Source: Lichenibacterium dinghuense
GTDB lineage: Bacteria > Pseudomonadota > Alphaproteobacteria > Rhizobiales > Beijerinckiaceae
Length of the DNA: 64,000 nucleotides
Assembly: GCF_021730615.1 (NCBI RefSeq)
Contig: NZ_JAJLMN010000001.1
Span: 5,733,501-5,797,500, forward strand
Reading direction: 5' to 3'
Shown: piece after piece, positions 9,241 to 17,588 of the stretch
Layout: each line of letters opens with the position of its first letter
Numbering within the stretch: position 1 is the first letter of the stretch
Notes under the pieces: generated by a model
The model's database searches: none
Told to the model about the DNA's origin: nothing
Seen by the model: only the letters and a program-made list of their open reading frames with translations
Program-made: the position numbers and the translations under genes

Positions 9241-9815
9241 TGACTACGCGACCTGCGCCGCGAGGCGTTCCTTGCCGACGCTGGCCAGGATCATGCCGCC
9301 CTGGGCCCCTTCCGCCCGCGCCACCGCCAGGGCAGGGTGCACGCAGGGCCGATGAGTCGACGCTTCGGTGACAGGCGAGGCCCAAGATCGCCGAGGCCAT
9401 GGCATGCCGGGAGTACGCCTGGCCTGCGTAGCCACGGGACCTGGGCTCGGCGCCGTCGCTGCTGCACAGGAACCGACCTGGTGCACCGATGACGCCGGGC
9501 GGTCGGCACCGCCGAGGCGGTTGGCCACAGCCTTGCGGTAGGCCGTGCAGGCCCTGGCGTGGCCGTCCCAGGTGAAAGGCACCTCGAACATAGCGATGTG
9601 GAGCTGCCTTACGCCTCCGGCCACGCGGACCGTGTCGCCCTGCAGGGCCCAGGGCTGCGCAGGGGCGGCGTCGCGGGACGCCTTGGCGAGTTCTCGGTAC
9701 CGCTGGAACCCGTCCCATCCCTGGATGGCCAGCGACGGCGTCAGCGCGATGGCGACGAGAGACAGCAGGCGTGCGAGGAGGCTTAAGGTGTGTCCGGTCG
9801 GCTCGGGCTAGGCAG
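9241..9815 (-). pseudogene. Decayed secreted-protein gene with two compensating frameshifts and no normal start codon
   Basis: Reading leftwards from about 9805, one frame gives a typical signal peptide (LLARLLSLVAIALTPSLA), then WDGFQRYRELAKASRDAAP and MFEVPFTWDGHARACTAYRK up to about 9480. Protein-like sequence then continues in another frame (GRFLCSSDGAEPRSRGYAG, HAMASAILGLACHRS) and returns to the first frame for GAQGGMILASVGKERLAAQ before a TAG at 9241. No ATG, GTG or TTG precedes the signal peptide before an in-frame stop. This pattern suggests two indels and a lost start. The family was not recognised; a sequencing error is the alternative explanation. Confidence 0.45.
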
Positions 9816-9820
9816 GGCAA

Positions 9821-10663
9821 TCGCTACCATGGAACCTTGTGGTCGTGGTGTTGAGGTCAAACTGGCAGGAAGCGCTTCCCGCTTTCGAAGGCTAAAGAAT
9901 CAATCTACGCATCCTTCGATGCCCCACGCCCTCAACGGAAGTCACGGTACCGCTCCGGCAAGGGTCGGGATGGGCGTACGCCCGGTCAAGACAGCAAGCC
10001 AAATCGCCGGGTTCGCCGTTATTTCATCAAGTATTGACTCACAACCCTATACTTGCGCGCTATCGGGCGCAGGCAGCTCGATCGGCACCATCAGCATCTT
10101 CTGAAAGCGCCCGAGGGCCGAAAAATTTTTTCACGTTGTCCACTTTTTCGCATCCTCGGCTCGACCGCATGAAACCCAAGATTTAATCCGCCGAAACCAA
10201 CCTCAACCATGGCGTACAGGGTAGCTTATTGATGTGATCCGGACTGAGCGTTTAAGGAAAGCCGGCGACCGTTTGCATCCTGGAAGCGCTTGGTCATTGC
10301 GTGTCGAACCTGTGCGACCTCCGACGTGGCTGGGGCGTCCATAGAGCGTCAGACACACCGTCGACGAGCGATTGAACAGCGGGACTGATGTGCCAGAATG
10401 GCACCGGGAAGATGGGCACCCTGGCGACCCACGCGCCCGGAAGCCCTCGGGAAACGGCCTCCCGGGGCCTTCGCGCGTGACACGCACGCGCACGCACGCG
10501 GGCGCACGGCCGGACGGGATGCCGACCTCGGCGCCGCCCGTCCGTCCGGCGGCCGGGACGCCGACGCGGCCGCGCCGGTCTTGACCGCCGCCGCCCCGCG
10601 CGTGCCGGTGCGGCGCCGACGGGCCCCGCCGCGGGGACCCGCGCGCCAGGCGAGGCCGAGGGG
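9821..10663. other. Long gene-free interval, lower GC in the middle
   Basis: About 840 bases without a supported gene. The stretch 10010-10210 has clearly more A/T than its surroundings, including a run of T at about 10124-10131. A TTGACT at about 10033 and TATACT nearby look like promoter boxes but are only eight bases apart. Near 10481-10505 there is a short alternating purine-pyrimidine tract of CGCACG repeats. The region probably marks the left edge of the integrated island and carries the promoter of the following operon. Confidence 0.45.
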
Positions 10664-11245
10664 ATGGACGAGCTGTCGGAAGTCGTCGCACGTGCGACGG
10701 AGGCCGTGGATGCGGGTTACGTGAGGCTGCGCATCGATGGTGGTCGCCCTGCCTACCGCGAGCGCGTGTACTGCTACGAACTCTACCATCAGATGCGAAC
10801 GGTCTGGCCCAGGGAATGCCCGTACACCTTGAACGGCGAGGTCGACAAGCGCGCCCACCCGATCATGGCCGACCTGGGGCTCGGGCAGGTCCCGGACCTT
10901 CTCGTTCACAGGCCCGGCAGCATGGCTGGCAACCACGCGATCATCGAGGTGAAGCACGGCGGGGGATCGACGGCGGGCTTCGCCAAGGACCTGGAAACCC
11001 TGTCGGGCTTCCGGCACAGGGCGCGCTACAGGCGCGCCATCCTGCTCGTCTATGCCACGTCGGGCAGGCCGGGGCTGCTGGGCACCATCGAGGCGCTGTA
11101 CGACCTCATGGACGAGCCCGCCGAGGTCGAGGTCTGGTTCCATCGCCGGGCGGGCGAGGCGGCGCGGCGCGAGTGCGTGCTCGCGCCCGACGGTGGGAGC
11201 GGGCCGTGGCCCAGGTCGCCGCCGCGGGGCGCCCGGAAGGCTTGA
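10664..11245 (+). CDS. Hypothetical protein with PD-(D/E)XK nuclease-like motif
   Basis: A 193-residue protein of unrecognised family. The segment VPDLLVHRPGS ... NHAIIEVKHG has the spacing of a PD-(D/E)XK nuclease core (PD, then E-x-K on the next strand, about residues 86-107), and an upstream acidic residue in NGEVDKRAHP could complete the site. A second half predicts alternating helix and strand (RRAILLVYATSG, GTIEALYDLMD). The C-terminal 25 residues are Gly/Pro/Arg-rich. It is first of three same-strand genes beside an integrase, which fits accessory or defence roles, but catalysis is inferred only from the motif. The ATG follows a purine-rich CCGAGGGG. Confidence 0.6.
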   Translation: MDELSEVVARATEAVDAGYVRLRIDGGRPAYRERVYCYELYHQMRTVWPRECPYTLNGEVDKRAHPIMADLGLGQVPDLLVHRPGSMAGNHAIIEVKHGGGSTAGFAKDLETLSGFRHRARYRRAILLVYATSGRPGLLGTIEALYDLMDEPAEVEVWFHRRAGEAARRECVLAPDGGSGPWPRSPPRGARKA

Positions 11246-11340
11246 CGGAAACCGTGCACGGCCGAACCGCGACGTCGGGCGGCACTTGCGCCGGCGCGCG
11301 CGCATGCGATCCTGGGTAGGACGCGGGTCGGAGTCGGTGG

Positions 11341-12288
11341 ATGTGGGCAAGGCGGTTGGACAGGGCGAAGCGGTATGCGGGGTGGCTCGCCGGCGCGGTC
11401 GGGATCGTGCTCACCTACCTGTCGAGCTTCGACCTGCTCAAGAAATTCTGGGGCGACCAGGACCCGCCCGCCCTGGTCGCGGACGCCTACGTGTTCGTTG
11501 GCCTGCTCGCCGGCTCGGCGTACGTGTGCTGGCGCCAGTGGGCCCTGATGCGCAAGGAGCGCTATGCGGGCGCCCTGGCCTCGCTGCACCACGCGTTGCA
11601 CGAGGTCCGCGACCTGCAGACCTACATCGAGCGGAACGAGAGGAAGGACGGTTTCGACGCCGACCACCACAGGCGCTTCCGGGGGGACTGCAAGGTCATC
11701 GCCTCCAGGGCCCTGGACCACGTCTCCAAGGCCTTCGGCACGGTCACCTCGACCCACTGCCGGGCGTCGATCAAGCTGTTCTACGAGAAGGACGGGCAGC
11801 TCTACATCTACACCCTCGCCCGGGACGGGGCGTCCTCGCAGCGGCTTGAACGGATGGACTTCAGGCGGGTCGAGGAGAACCACGACCCGTTGAAGGGCAA
11901 CCGCAAGATGGCGGCGCTGTTCGACGACGCCAACGAGAACTGGCGTTACCTTTGCAACGACCTGACCCGCGAGGGCGACTTCGCCTCGACCAGCATCACG
12001 GCCTACAAGCCGGACAGGGCGACGTCGGTGGTCCCGGACCGGCGGGAATGGCCGCTGCCATACAGGAGCACGCTCACGGCCGTGATCCGGCAGGGGCCGT
12101 TCACGCTTTGCGAGGAGGTGTCGCGCACCATCGGCTTTCTGTGCGTGGACAGCGAGGCGCGGGGGGTGTTCGAGGACCGGTGGGACACGCAGTTCCTGTT
12201 CACCGTGGCCGACGCCATGTACCATCCGTTGAAGGGCTATTCCGAGGCCGTCCAGCGGGCGGCCGCCGCGGGGACCCCGGCGCGGTGA
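11341..12288 (+). CDS. Two-helix membrane protein with cytoplasmic GAF-like domain
   Basis: A 315-residue protein. Two predicted membrane helices lie at about 12-32 (AGWLAGAVGIVLTYLSSF) and 46-65 (ADAYVFVGLLAGSAYVCW), followed by a helical linker (about 70-110) and a long soluble domain of about 190 residues. That domain has GAF-like features: CRASIKLFYEKDGQLYIYTL, a central variable loop, and the closing strand-helix RTIGFLCVDSEARGVFEDR ... FLFTVADAMYHPL. There is no kinase, cyclase or GGDEF output. It could sense a small ligand and act at the membrane. It sits 95 bases after the nuclease-like gene and 61 before a 62-residue ORF. Membrane effectors next to sensors occur in defence systems, but that role is a hypothesis. 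Confidence 0.75.
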   Translation: MWARRLDRAKRYAGWLAGAVGIVLTYLSSFDLLKKFWGDQDPPALVADAYVFVGLLAGSAYVCWRQWALMRKERYAGALASLHHALHEVRDLQTYIERNERKDGFDADHHRRFRGDCKVIASRALDHVSKAFGTVTSTHCRASIKLFYEKDGQLYIYTLARDGASSQRLERMDFRRVEENHDPLKGNRKMAALFDDANENWRYLCNDLTREGDFASTSITAYKPDRATSVVPDRREWPLPYRSTLTAVIRQGPFTLCEEVSRTIGFLCVDSEARGVFEDRWDTQFLFTVADAMYHPLKGYSEAVQRAAAAGTPAR

Positions 12289-12349
12289 CGACGGACGGAA
12301 ACAACGCCGGCCACGCCGACGTTCGACCCCATTGACGGAGGGAAGGCAG

Positions 12350-12538
12350 ATGGACCAGCCACGCGAGGTGCGGACGTCCGAGCGGGCCGACGCGGCCCCC
12401 GAGGTGGAGATCACGGTGACCCCGTCGCGGGACGCCGACCCCGGCGTCTTCGACGTCGTCGTAAAGTGCGACGGGCACCCGGGCTCCCGGACGCAGATCA
12501 ACACGACGCCGCGCGAGTTCGCGTTCCCGAGGGGCTGA
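12350..12538 (+). CDS. Small acidic hypothetical protein
   Basis: A 62-residue protein (MDQPREVRTSERADAAPEVE ... NTTPREFAFPRG). The C-terminal half predicts short beta strands (EVEITVTPS, VFDVVVKCDG). ATG at 12350 is chosen because GGAGGGAAG precedes it; a TTG 18 bases upstream is in frame but overlaps that ribosome site. It is third in the unit with the nuclease-like and 2TM-GAF genes and ends just before a strong hairpin. No family recognised. Confidence 0.6.
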   Translation: MDQPREVRTSERADAAPEVEITVTPSRDADPGVFDVVVKCDGHPGSRTQINTTPREFAFPRG

Positions 12539-12579
12539 GCGCCGCCCAACGTCGGCGCCTACCCCGATGACCGGCAAGC

Positions 12580-12607
12580 CCCCGGCCCCGCCATGGCGGG
12601 GCCGGGG
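12580..12607 (+). terminator. Perfect 14-bp palindrome, probable terminator of the 10.66-12.54 kb operon
   Basis: Bases 12580-12593 and 12594-12607 are exact reverse complements, all G/C except the central CATG. It lies 41 bases after the stop of the small acidic ORF. There is no T-run, as is common for strong GC hairpins in this group. Confidence 0.65.
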
Positions 12608-12662
12608 AGGTCTCCCGAGGGACCTGCGGCAGGGCTCGACGCGGTCGATCCCCACGAACGCA

Positions 12663-12697
12663 AGCCGCCCGCCCGCGGATCACGCGGGCGGGCGGCT
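12663..12697. terminator. 15-bp inverted repeat, probable bidirectional terminator between convergent units
   Basis: Arms 12663-12677 and 12683-12697 pair perfectly around a five-base loop (GATCA). The hairpin sits seven bases past the integrase stop on the minus strand and beyond the operon coming from the left, so it can serve both converging transcripts. Confidence 0.7.
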
Positions 12698-12703
12698 CCC
12701 GGG

Positions 12704-14155
12704 TCAGGCGAGGCCGGCCTCCCTGAGCATCCGGTCCGCCCTCTTGTGGGCGCGCATGCCGGTGAGCGCGTCGAGCACCCCGACCTGCGAGTGGCGGTCC
12801 CACTTGCCGTAGCGCCGTTCGAGCGTCTTGGTGGTGCAGCCGATGAAGTTCGCGGCGGCCCACAGCGTGACGTTCTCGCCCTTGAGCCACATCGCGCAGG
12901 TGTGGCGGAACACGTGGACGGTGACGTGCTTGCCGATGCCCGCGTCCCGCTCGATGTCGGCCCACTCGACGGAGTCGATGTGCCGCGCATACCCCTTGCC
13001 GTCCGCCCTGTGCACGATGCGGTCGATGCCGCGGGCCTGGTCGTTCCTGGCCCAGTTCAGGAGGAACCGGACCAGCTTCGGCAGGAGCAGCGCGGCGGGG
13101 CGCCGCTTGGTGGTCTCCAGCTCGCCGGGCGCCATGCGCAGCAGCTCCAGCGACACCCAGTCGACCGAGGCACCGCCCGCCTTGTGGGACGCCTGCAGCA
13201 AGGTGCCGTGCCTGCCGCCCGTGTACACGCCGAGCAGGAAGAGGCGGGCGATCCGCCGCCTCCGCGCGACCTCCTCCGGGTCGCGCAGGAACGGCCTGTC
13301 CCCCTCCAGGCCGACCAGCGACGGGTCGATGTCGCGCATGATGGTCATCCTGCCGGCCTCCCCGTTCCAGACGCGGCCGCGGCAGGCCCACAGGAGACGG
13401 GCCATGTCGGACCGGGTGAGCCAGACCGTGGCCGGGATGGGGACCTTGGGGATCGCCACCCTCACGAGCAGGTTGATGCGCGACTGGCTCGACTGGAAGT
13501 TGAACGCCGCCCGCAGCACCTCCAACTCGCCGGCGACCGTCTTCAGCGACACCTTGCGGGGCGGCTGGAGGGGCCCGTTCTTCCCCATGGCGTCCTGCGC
13601 CAGGCGCCACGCCTCGTATGCCTTGACGAGGGCGTAGTCGACCCCGCCGAGGCGGTAGACGCCGAAGAACTCGATGAGCTTGCGGAGGCTCCGCCGATAG
13701 TTCCTGATCGACGAGCGCGAGAGGCCGTCCCCGCCCGCGTCGATGAAGTGCAGATAGCCGCGCAGCACGGTCGTCATGCCGATCTGCGTCGGCAGCGCGT
13801 GCCCCAGCACGGCGTTCTTGAGCTGGTCCGTGAACACGCGGAACGCGAGGACGGCCTCGTCCCGCTCGTCCACCCCGCACCCGGTCGTGAGGCGGATTCG
13901 CTCGGGCTCGCGCCCGAGCAACTCGCACTCCCGCCGGCTGGGGCTGTGGTGGATCTGCCAAGTGCCCCCGCCCTTGTCGTCCCTCAGCCAGAGGTGGGGC
14001 CGTCCCCGGGGCGGGCGCTGGCCCGGCATGACGAAGGTGACGGTCTCCGTGTCGCCGAGGTAGTACCGGGCGAGGAGGTTGATCGCCACCTCGGGTACGA
14101 TGGATCCTGCGTGCAAGGGCATGCGGCCCTTGTCTTCCGATCCGCGATCAGTCAC
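12704..14155 (-). CDS. Tyrosine-type site-specific recombinase (integrase)
   Basis: A 483-residue phage-type integrase. The catalytic residues are visible: Arg315 in VYTGGRHGTLLQ, the H-x-x-R box HVFRH (His414, Arg417) and the probable nucleophile Tyr449 in ERRYGKWD. The N-terminal region carries a core-binding helix bundle (SRSSIRNYRRSLRKLIEFF). The start is GTG at 14155 with AAGGAG seven bases upstream. It lies about 100 bases downstream of an excisionase-like gene on the same strand. It likely mobilised the neighbouring 10.6-12.5 kb cargo; no tRNA or att repeat was identified nearby, so the element boundaries remain unknown. Confidence 0.9.
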   Translation of the reverse strand: MTDRGSEDKGRMPLHAGSIVPEVAINLLARYYLGDTETVTFVMPGQRPPRGRPHLWLRDDKGGGTWQIHHSPSRRECELLGREPERIRLTTGCGVDERDEAVLAFRVFTDQLKNAVLGHALPTQIGMTTVLRGYLHFIDAGGDGLSRSSIRNYRRSLRKLIEFFGVYRLGGVDYALVKAYEAWRLAQDAMGKNGPLQPPRKVSLKTVAGELEVLRAAFNFQSSQSRINLLVRVAIPKVPIPATVWLTRSDMARLLWACRGRVWNGEAGRMTIMRDIDPSLVGLEGDRPFLRDPEEVARRRRIARLFLLGVYTGGRHGTLLQASHKAGGASVDWVSLELLRMAPGELETTKRRPAALLLPKLVRFLLNWARNDQARGIDRIVHRADGKGYARHIDSVEWADIERDAGIGKHVTVHVFRHTCAMWLKGENVTLWAAANFIGCTTKTLERRYGKWDRHSQVGVLDALTGMRAHKRADRMLREAGLA

Positions 14156-14253
14156 TGTGAAGCTCCTTAAGGTTGGTTCCTTGGGTGTCGTCGCCCTTGC
14201 AGGGGCGGCATTCGGGCCCGGCCGGCCGCTAACCGGTCGGGTCCCTTTGGTTT

Positions 14254-14616
14254 TCAGTCCGGCGGCCTCTTCGGCGGTCCGCGGTCGAACTCGGCGAGCA
14301 GCCTCGCCCGTTCCGCTTCCAGGTCGGTGACCGGAGGAGGGACGGGGGAAGCCCGGCGCCGCCTGCGGGATGCGGCGGGTTCCGACAGCCGTGGCCGGAT
14401 CATCTCCCTGACGTGGGCGATGGTGGTCCAGTCGGCCCCGGCGATCCGCCTGGTCGCCAGCTCCCGCTTCCTCTTGGCCGTCCTCAGTGTCGAGATGGTC
14501 ACTGCACCATCCGGGAACATGAGTGCGACGGCCTCGAACAGCGTGAGGATCTCGTCCTCGTCCCAATCCGTGACGGCGGGCCTGGCGGCGACCCGCGTGA
14601 GCGCCCTGTCTGTCAT
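14254..14616 (-). CDS. Excisionase-like small DNA-binding protein
   Basis: A 120-residue protein. Residues 40-75 (TISTLRTAKRKRELATRRIA ... WTTIAHVREMIRP) resemble the helix-turn-helix/wing of small phage-type excisionase proteins, in which an STLR-type helix is followed by a TT-x-A-x-x-EM helix. An Arg-rich stretch at 84-88 and a charged C-terminal helix follow. It precedes the integrase on the same strand, the usual place for a recombination directionality factor. The role is inferred from motif and position. Confidence 0.6.
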   Translation of the reverse strand: MTDRALTRVAARPAVTDWDEDEILTLFEAVALMFPDGAVTISTLRTAKRKRELATRRIAGADWTTIAHVREMIRPRLSEPAASRRRRRASPVPPPVTDLEAERARLLAEFDRGPPKRPPD

Positions 14617-14996
14617 GTCATACGGCGGTGTGCCCCTTTCCGGTGTCGCGGGGGGCCATCTGCCCCCCGGCGGCCTCGCCTTCCTGCCCGGAGGCGGAGC
14701 GGCGCGCAAGTCCCTGCCACCGCTGGTCCCGGACGCCGTTCCGCATATGCGAAACCCGGCTTCGGGACGCGTTTCGGGATCCAGTATAGCCGGGAAGTAT
14801 AGATCCGACGGCGGCATCCGTGCGTCGTCCGCGCCCTGCCCCGAACGGGAGGCGTACGCCTCTCCGCACGGGCCATGATGCAACGATGTCCCCGAGGCGC
14901 CGGCCGAACCGCGGCCGGGCGGTGCGCAGGGAGCGTACGCTCCCGCGACCGCGAACCTGCCCGGGGCGTCGCCGGACATGTCGGTCCGACGCGGAC
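14617..14996. other. Gene-free interval with GCGTACGC palindromes
   Basis: About 380 bases with no supported gene. It contains two copies of the palindrome GCGTACGC (14852-14859, flanked to give GAGGCGTACGCCTC, and 14933-14940). The excisionase promoter must be here, and an att site may be, but no repeat of one was found. Confidence 0.45.
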
Positions 14997-15368
14997 TCAT
15001 GCCCGGCCTCCCATGGCCGCCGCCGGTCCGGCGCCGTTTCCGTCGAGGCCCGTCCCGGGCGAGGGCCGACCGTAGTCTTCCCATGGGCCGGGCATGCAGG
15101 CCGACAAGAGTTGGCCGAGGCGTTCTCCTGGAGGCACCAAGCATCTCGCGGCGACGAGGACGCCGTCGCGGGGGTCGCGGACGAGCACGGCCTCGACGTC
15201 GTCGGCGTCGACGACGACGGTGGCGTTCCCCGCCCTGGCGAGCGTGGCCCGCAGGTCGGCCGCCAGGGGACGGTACGGCAGGCCGAGGACGTGGACGGCG
15301 CCCGACGCATCGACGGGGCACGTCGTGGCGGAGGCGTACGGGTGGGCAGCGATGTGGGCGTGGGTCAT
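14997..15368 (-). CDS. Hypothetical protein downstream of the AAA+/M41 gene
   Basis: A 123-residue frame from ATG 15368 (MTHAHIAAHPYASATTCPVD), preceded by AAGGA about 12 bases away. The middle (AVHVLGLPYRPLAADLRATL, AGNATVVVDADDVEAVLVRD) predicts an alpha/beta fold; the last 25 residues are Gly/Pro-rich. It is 127 bases downstream of the FtsH-like gene on the same strand and could be co-transcribed. Family not recognised. Confidence 0.5.
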   Translation of the reverse strand: MTHAHIAAHPYASATTCPVDASGAVHVLGLPYRPLAADLRATLARAGNATVVVDADDVEAVLVRDPRDGVLVAARCLVPPGERLGQLLSACMPGPWEDYGRPSPGTGLDGNGAGPAAAMGGRA

Positions 15369-15495
15369 GACCTGTGTCCTTCGTCGGCAGTGGTGTTCGG
15401 TGTCCGCGCATGGCGGGGCGTTCGCCGCGCGGGCGTCGCGCGGCGGGGAGCGTCGGTATTCGGGATGGCGGCGCCGCGCCGGGCGCCGCGGGCCG

Positions 15496-17514
15496 TCAGC
15501 CGGCGGTGGGAGGCCTGCGCTTGCCGGGGCGCCGGGGCCGCTTCGGTGCGAGGCACCCCTCGACCGCGGGCCCGGGTTCGCCGAGGAACCCGCGCACGAC
15601 GTCGCCGGACAGGACGCGTTCGACGAGGAGGCGTGCCGTGACACGCTCCAGGGCGTCGCGCCGCGACGCGAGCAGCGTCATCGTCGCGCGGAACAGGCGC
15701 TGCAGGTCGTGCTCGACGGCCTCGGCGACGTGCGGCGCCAGCCTGCCGACGTGGCAGGGGACGTAGGACAGCGTGCGGCCGAGGCCCTGCTCGCCGTGGA
15801 CGCAGGCAAGGATCGCCGTCGCCTGCGCGAGGTCCGAGGTGGGCGAGCCGCCGCCGCCGGCGGAGCGTACGCCCAGGACGACCTGCTCGGCGGCGAGGCC
15901 CGCGAGGAGGATCGACACCTCGCGCTCCAGGCCGGCACGCAACATCGCGCCCGGACGCCCGCGGTCGACGGTAACCGTGCCCGCGTAGGTCGCCGTCTCG
16001 ACCAGCGACACGGCGGTCACCCGCAGCCCCAGCATCGTGGCGACCACGGCGTGGCCGGCCTCGTGGACGGCGCAGGTCCGGTCGTCGTCGGGCGTACGCC
16101 TCACCGGCGGGGCGGCCAGCGCCATCAGGTCGACCACGCCCAGGGGACGTCCGGCGACGCGGGCGCGGCGACGGGCGTCACGGACCAGCGCCATCAGGTC
16201 GGCCCCCATCGCGCCGGCGGTCGCCAGCGCCACCGGCGAAAGGTCCTCGCCGGCGAGGTCGCCGCCGAGGTGGCTGCGCATGATGGCCTCCCGAACCACG
16301 GGGTCGTCGGGCGTGCGCACCTGGATCACGCGCTCCAGGCGGCCGGGACGCACCAAGGCCTCGTCCAGCATGCCGACATGGTTGGTGCAGCCGACGACGA
16401 CGAGGCCGTCCGTCACGCCGGAACACGCGCCGTCGAGCGACAGGAGCACGTGCGTGACGACAGGGGTCCACCAGGTGCGGTCGCGCGCCTCCATCCCGGC
16501 ACGGTTCGGCAGGGCGTCCAGTTCGTCGATGAGCACCACGGCCGGGGCGACGGCACGCGCGCGCTCCCAAAGGGCGTCGACCTGCCGGAGTACGCCGTCG
16601 AGGTTGCCAGACGAGTTCGTGAACCAGGACGCCATTGACGTCGCGACGAGCGGCATGCCCGCCTCGCGGGCCAGGGAGCGGACCAGTTGAGTCTTCCCGG
16701 TGCCGGGCGGTCCGGCGAGCACGGCACGTGCGCTGCCATTGGGGAACGGTGTACGGCCCGCGCGCCACTCGGCGAGGTCGCGCAGCAGGTCCTGGCACCA
16801 CGCCATCGCCTCGCCGTAGCCGTGCAGGTCCGCGAGCCGGGGCGCGTCGGCGACGCCGGGGTCGGGCGCGAGCCGCGAGGCCCTGGCGCGCTCCAGGCGG
16901 ACGAGGCACTCGACGGGGGTCGAGTTGAGCCGGATGGCGGCGACGATGTCCGGCAGGTCGAGGCCGGTGGCGTCGTAGGACTCCATCGGCAGCGGGTGGC
17001 GTCGGCCGACGGCCGAGCGGACCACGGCGGCGAGCAGGTCGGCGTCGGGGAACGCGACGTCGATCCTCAGGTCGCAGGCCGAGACCAGGGTCGGCGGCAG
17101 CAACCGCTCGGGATCCGGGGAGATCCCGAGCAGCCGCATGCCCTGCGCCAGCGCGTTGGCGATGGTGCGGTCGTGCGTGTCCTCGGCCGAGCGTCGACGC
17201 TGGACCGGCGCCTCGTACACGTACCCCCACTCCGCCGAGCCGCGCAGGATGCGGGCCACGGGGCCGACCCACGCCGCAGTCGGCACGCGGACGACCGCGG
17301 CCAGCCCGGGAGCGGCGACAAGCCGTCGGCGCTGGGCGACGGTCGTCACGCCGCGGATGGAGTGGGCGACGAGGGCGCGTTCCGTGGCGCGGTCGTCGCC
17401 GCGCAAGGCACGGCGCGTGACGTCGAGGAGGTCGGGTCGGGGCTGCCCGGCCTCGGCCGGCTCGCCGTCGAAGTCTTCGTGGGCGTGCTGGGCCGCGAGT
17501 TGAACGATGTCCAT
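15496..17514 (-). CDS. FtsH-like AAA+ ATPase with M41 metallopeptidase domain, no membrane anchor
   Basis: A 672-residue protein. A helical N-terminal region (1-230) of unknown type precedes an AAA+ module: Walker A GPPGTGKTQ (Lys274), Walker B VVLIDELDALPNR, sensor-1 VVVGCTNHVGMLD, arginine finger RPGRLERV. The C-terminal domain has the M41 zinc site HEAGH (His484, Glu485, His488) and continues as in FtsH proteases, ending in a Lys/Arg/Pro-rich tail. Unlike FtsH there are no N-terminal membrane helices, so it should be cytoplasmic, or anchored by a partner. It probably unfolds and degrades specific proteins; the N-terminal region would choose them. Start ATG at 17514. It lies downstream of a hypothetical gene on the same strand. 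Confidence 0.88.
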   Translation of the reverse strand: MDIVQLAAQHAHEDFDGEPAEAGQPRPDLLDVTRRALRGDDRATERALVAHSIRGVTTVAQRRRLVAAPGLAAVVRVPTAAWVGPVARILRGSAEWGYVYEAPVQRRRSAEDTHDRTIANALAQGMRLLGISPDPERLLPPTLVSACDLRIDVAFPDADLLAAVVRSAVGRRHPLPMESYDATGLDLPDIVAAIRLNSTPVECLVRLERARASRLAPDPGVADAPRLADLHGYGEAMAWCQDLLRDLAEWRAGRTPFPNGSARAVLAGPPGTGKTQLVRSLAREAGMPLVATSMASWFTNSSGNLDGVLRQVDALWERARAVAPAVVLIDELDALPNRAGMEARDRTWWTPVVTHVLLSLDGACSGVTDGLVVVGCTNHVGMLDEALVRPGRLERVIQVRTPDDPVVREAIMRSHLGGDLAGEDLSPVALATAGAMGADLMALVRDARRRARVAGRPLGVVDLMALAAPPVRRTPDDDRTCAVHEAGHAVVATMLGLRVTAVSLVETATYAGTVTVDRGRPGAMLRAGLEREVSILLAGLAAEQVVLGVRSAGGGGSPTSDLAQATAILACVHGEQGLGRTLSYVPCHVGRLAPHVAEAVEHDLQRLFRATMTLLASRRDALERVTARLLVERVLSGDVVRGFLGEPGPAVEGCLAPKRPRRPGKRRPPTAG

Positions 17515-17588
17515 GGTGGTGTTCCGCTGGATGGCGCGGGAGGTCCGTGACCGTGGCCGCGCGCGATGGGTGTCGAGGGCTCGGAGGT

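Noticed and set aside
10030-10055. TTGACT and TATACT as a promoter
   Set aside because: The boxes are eight bases apart, far from the usual 16-18.
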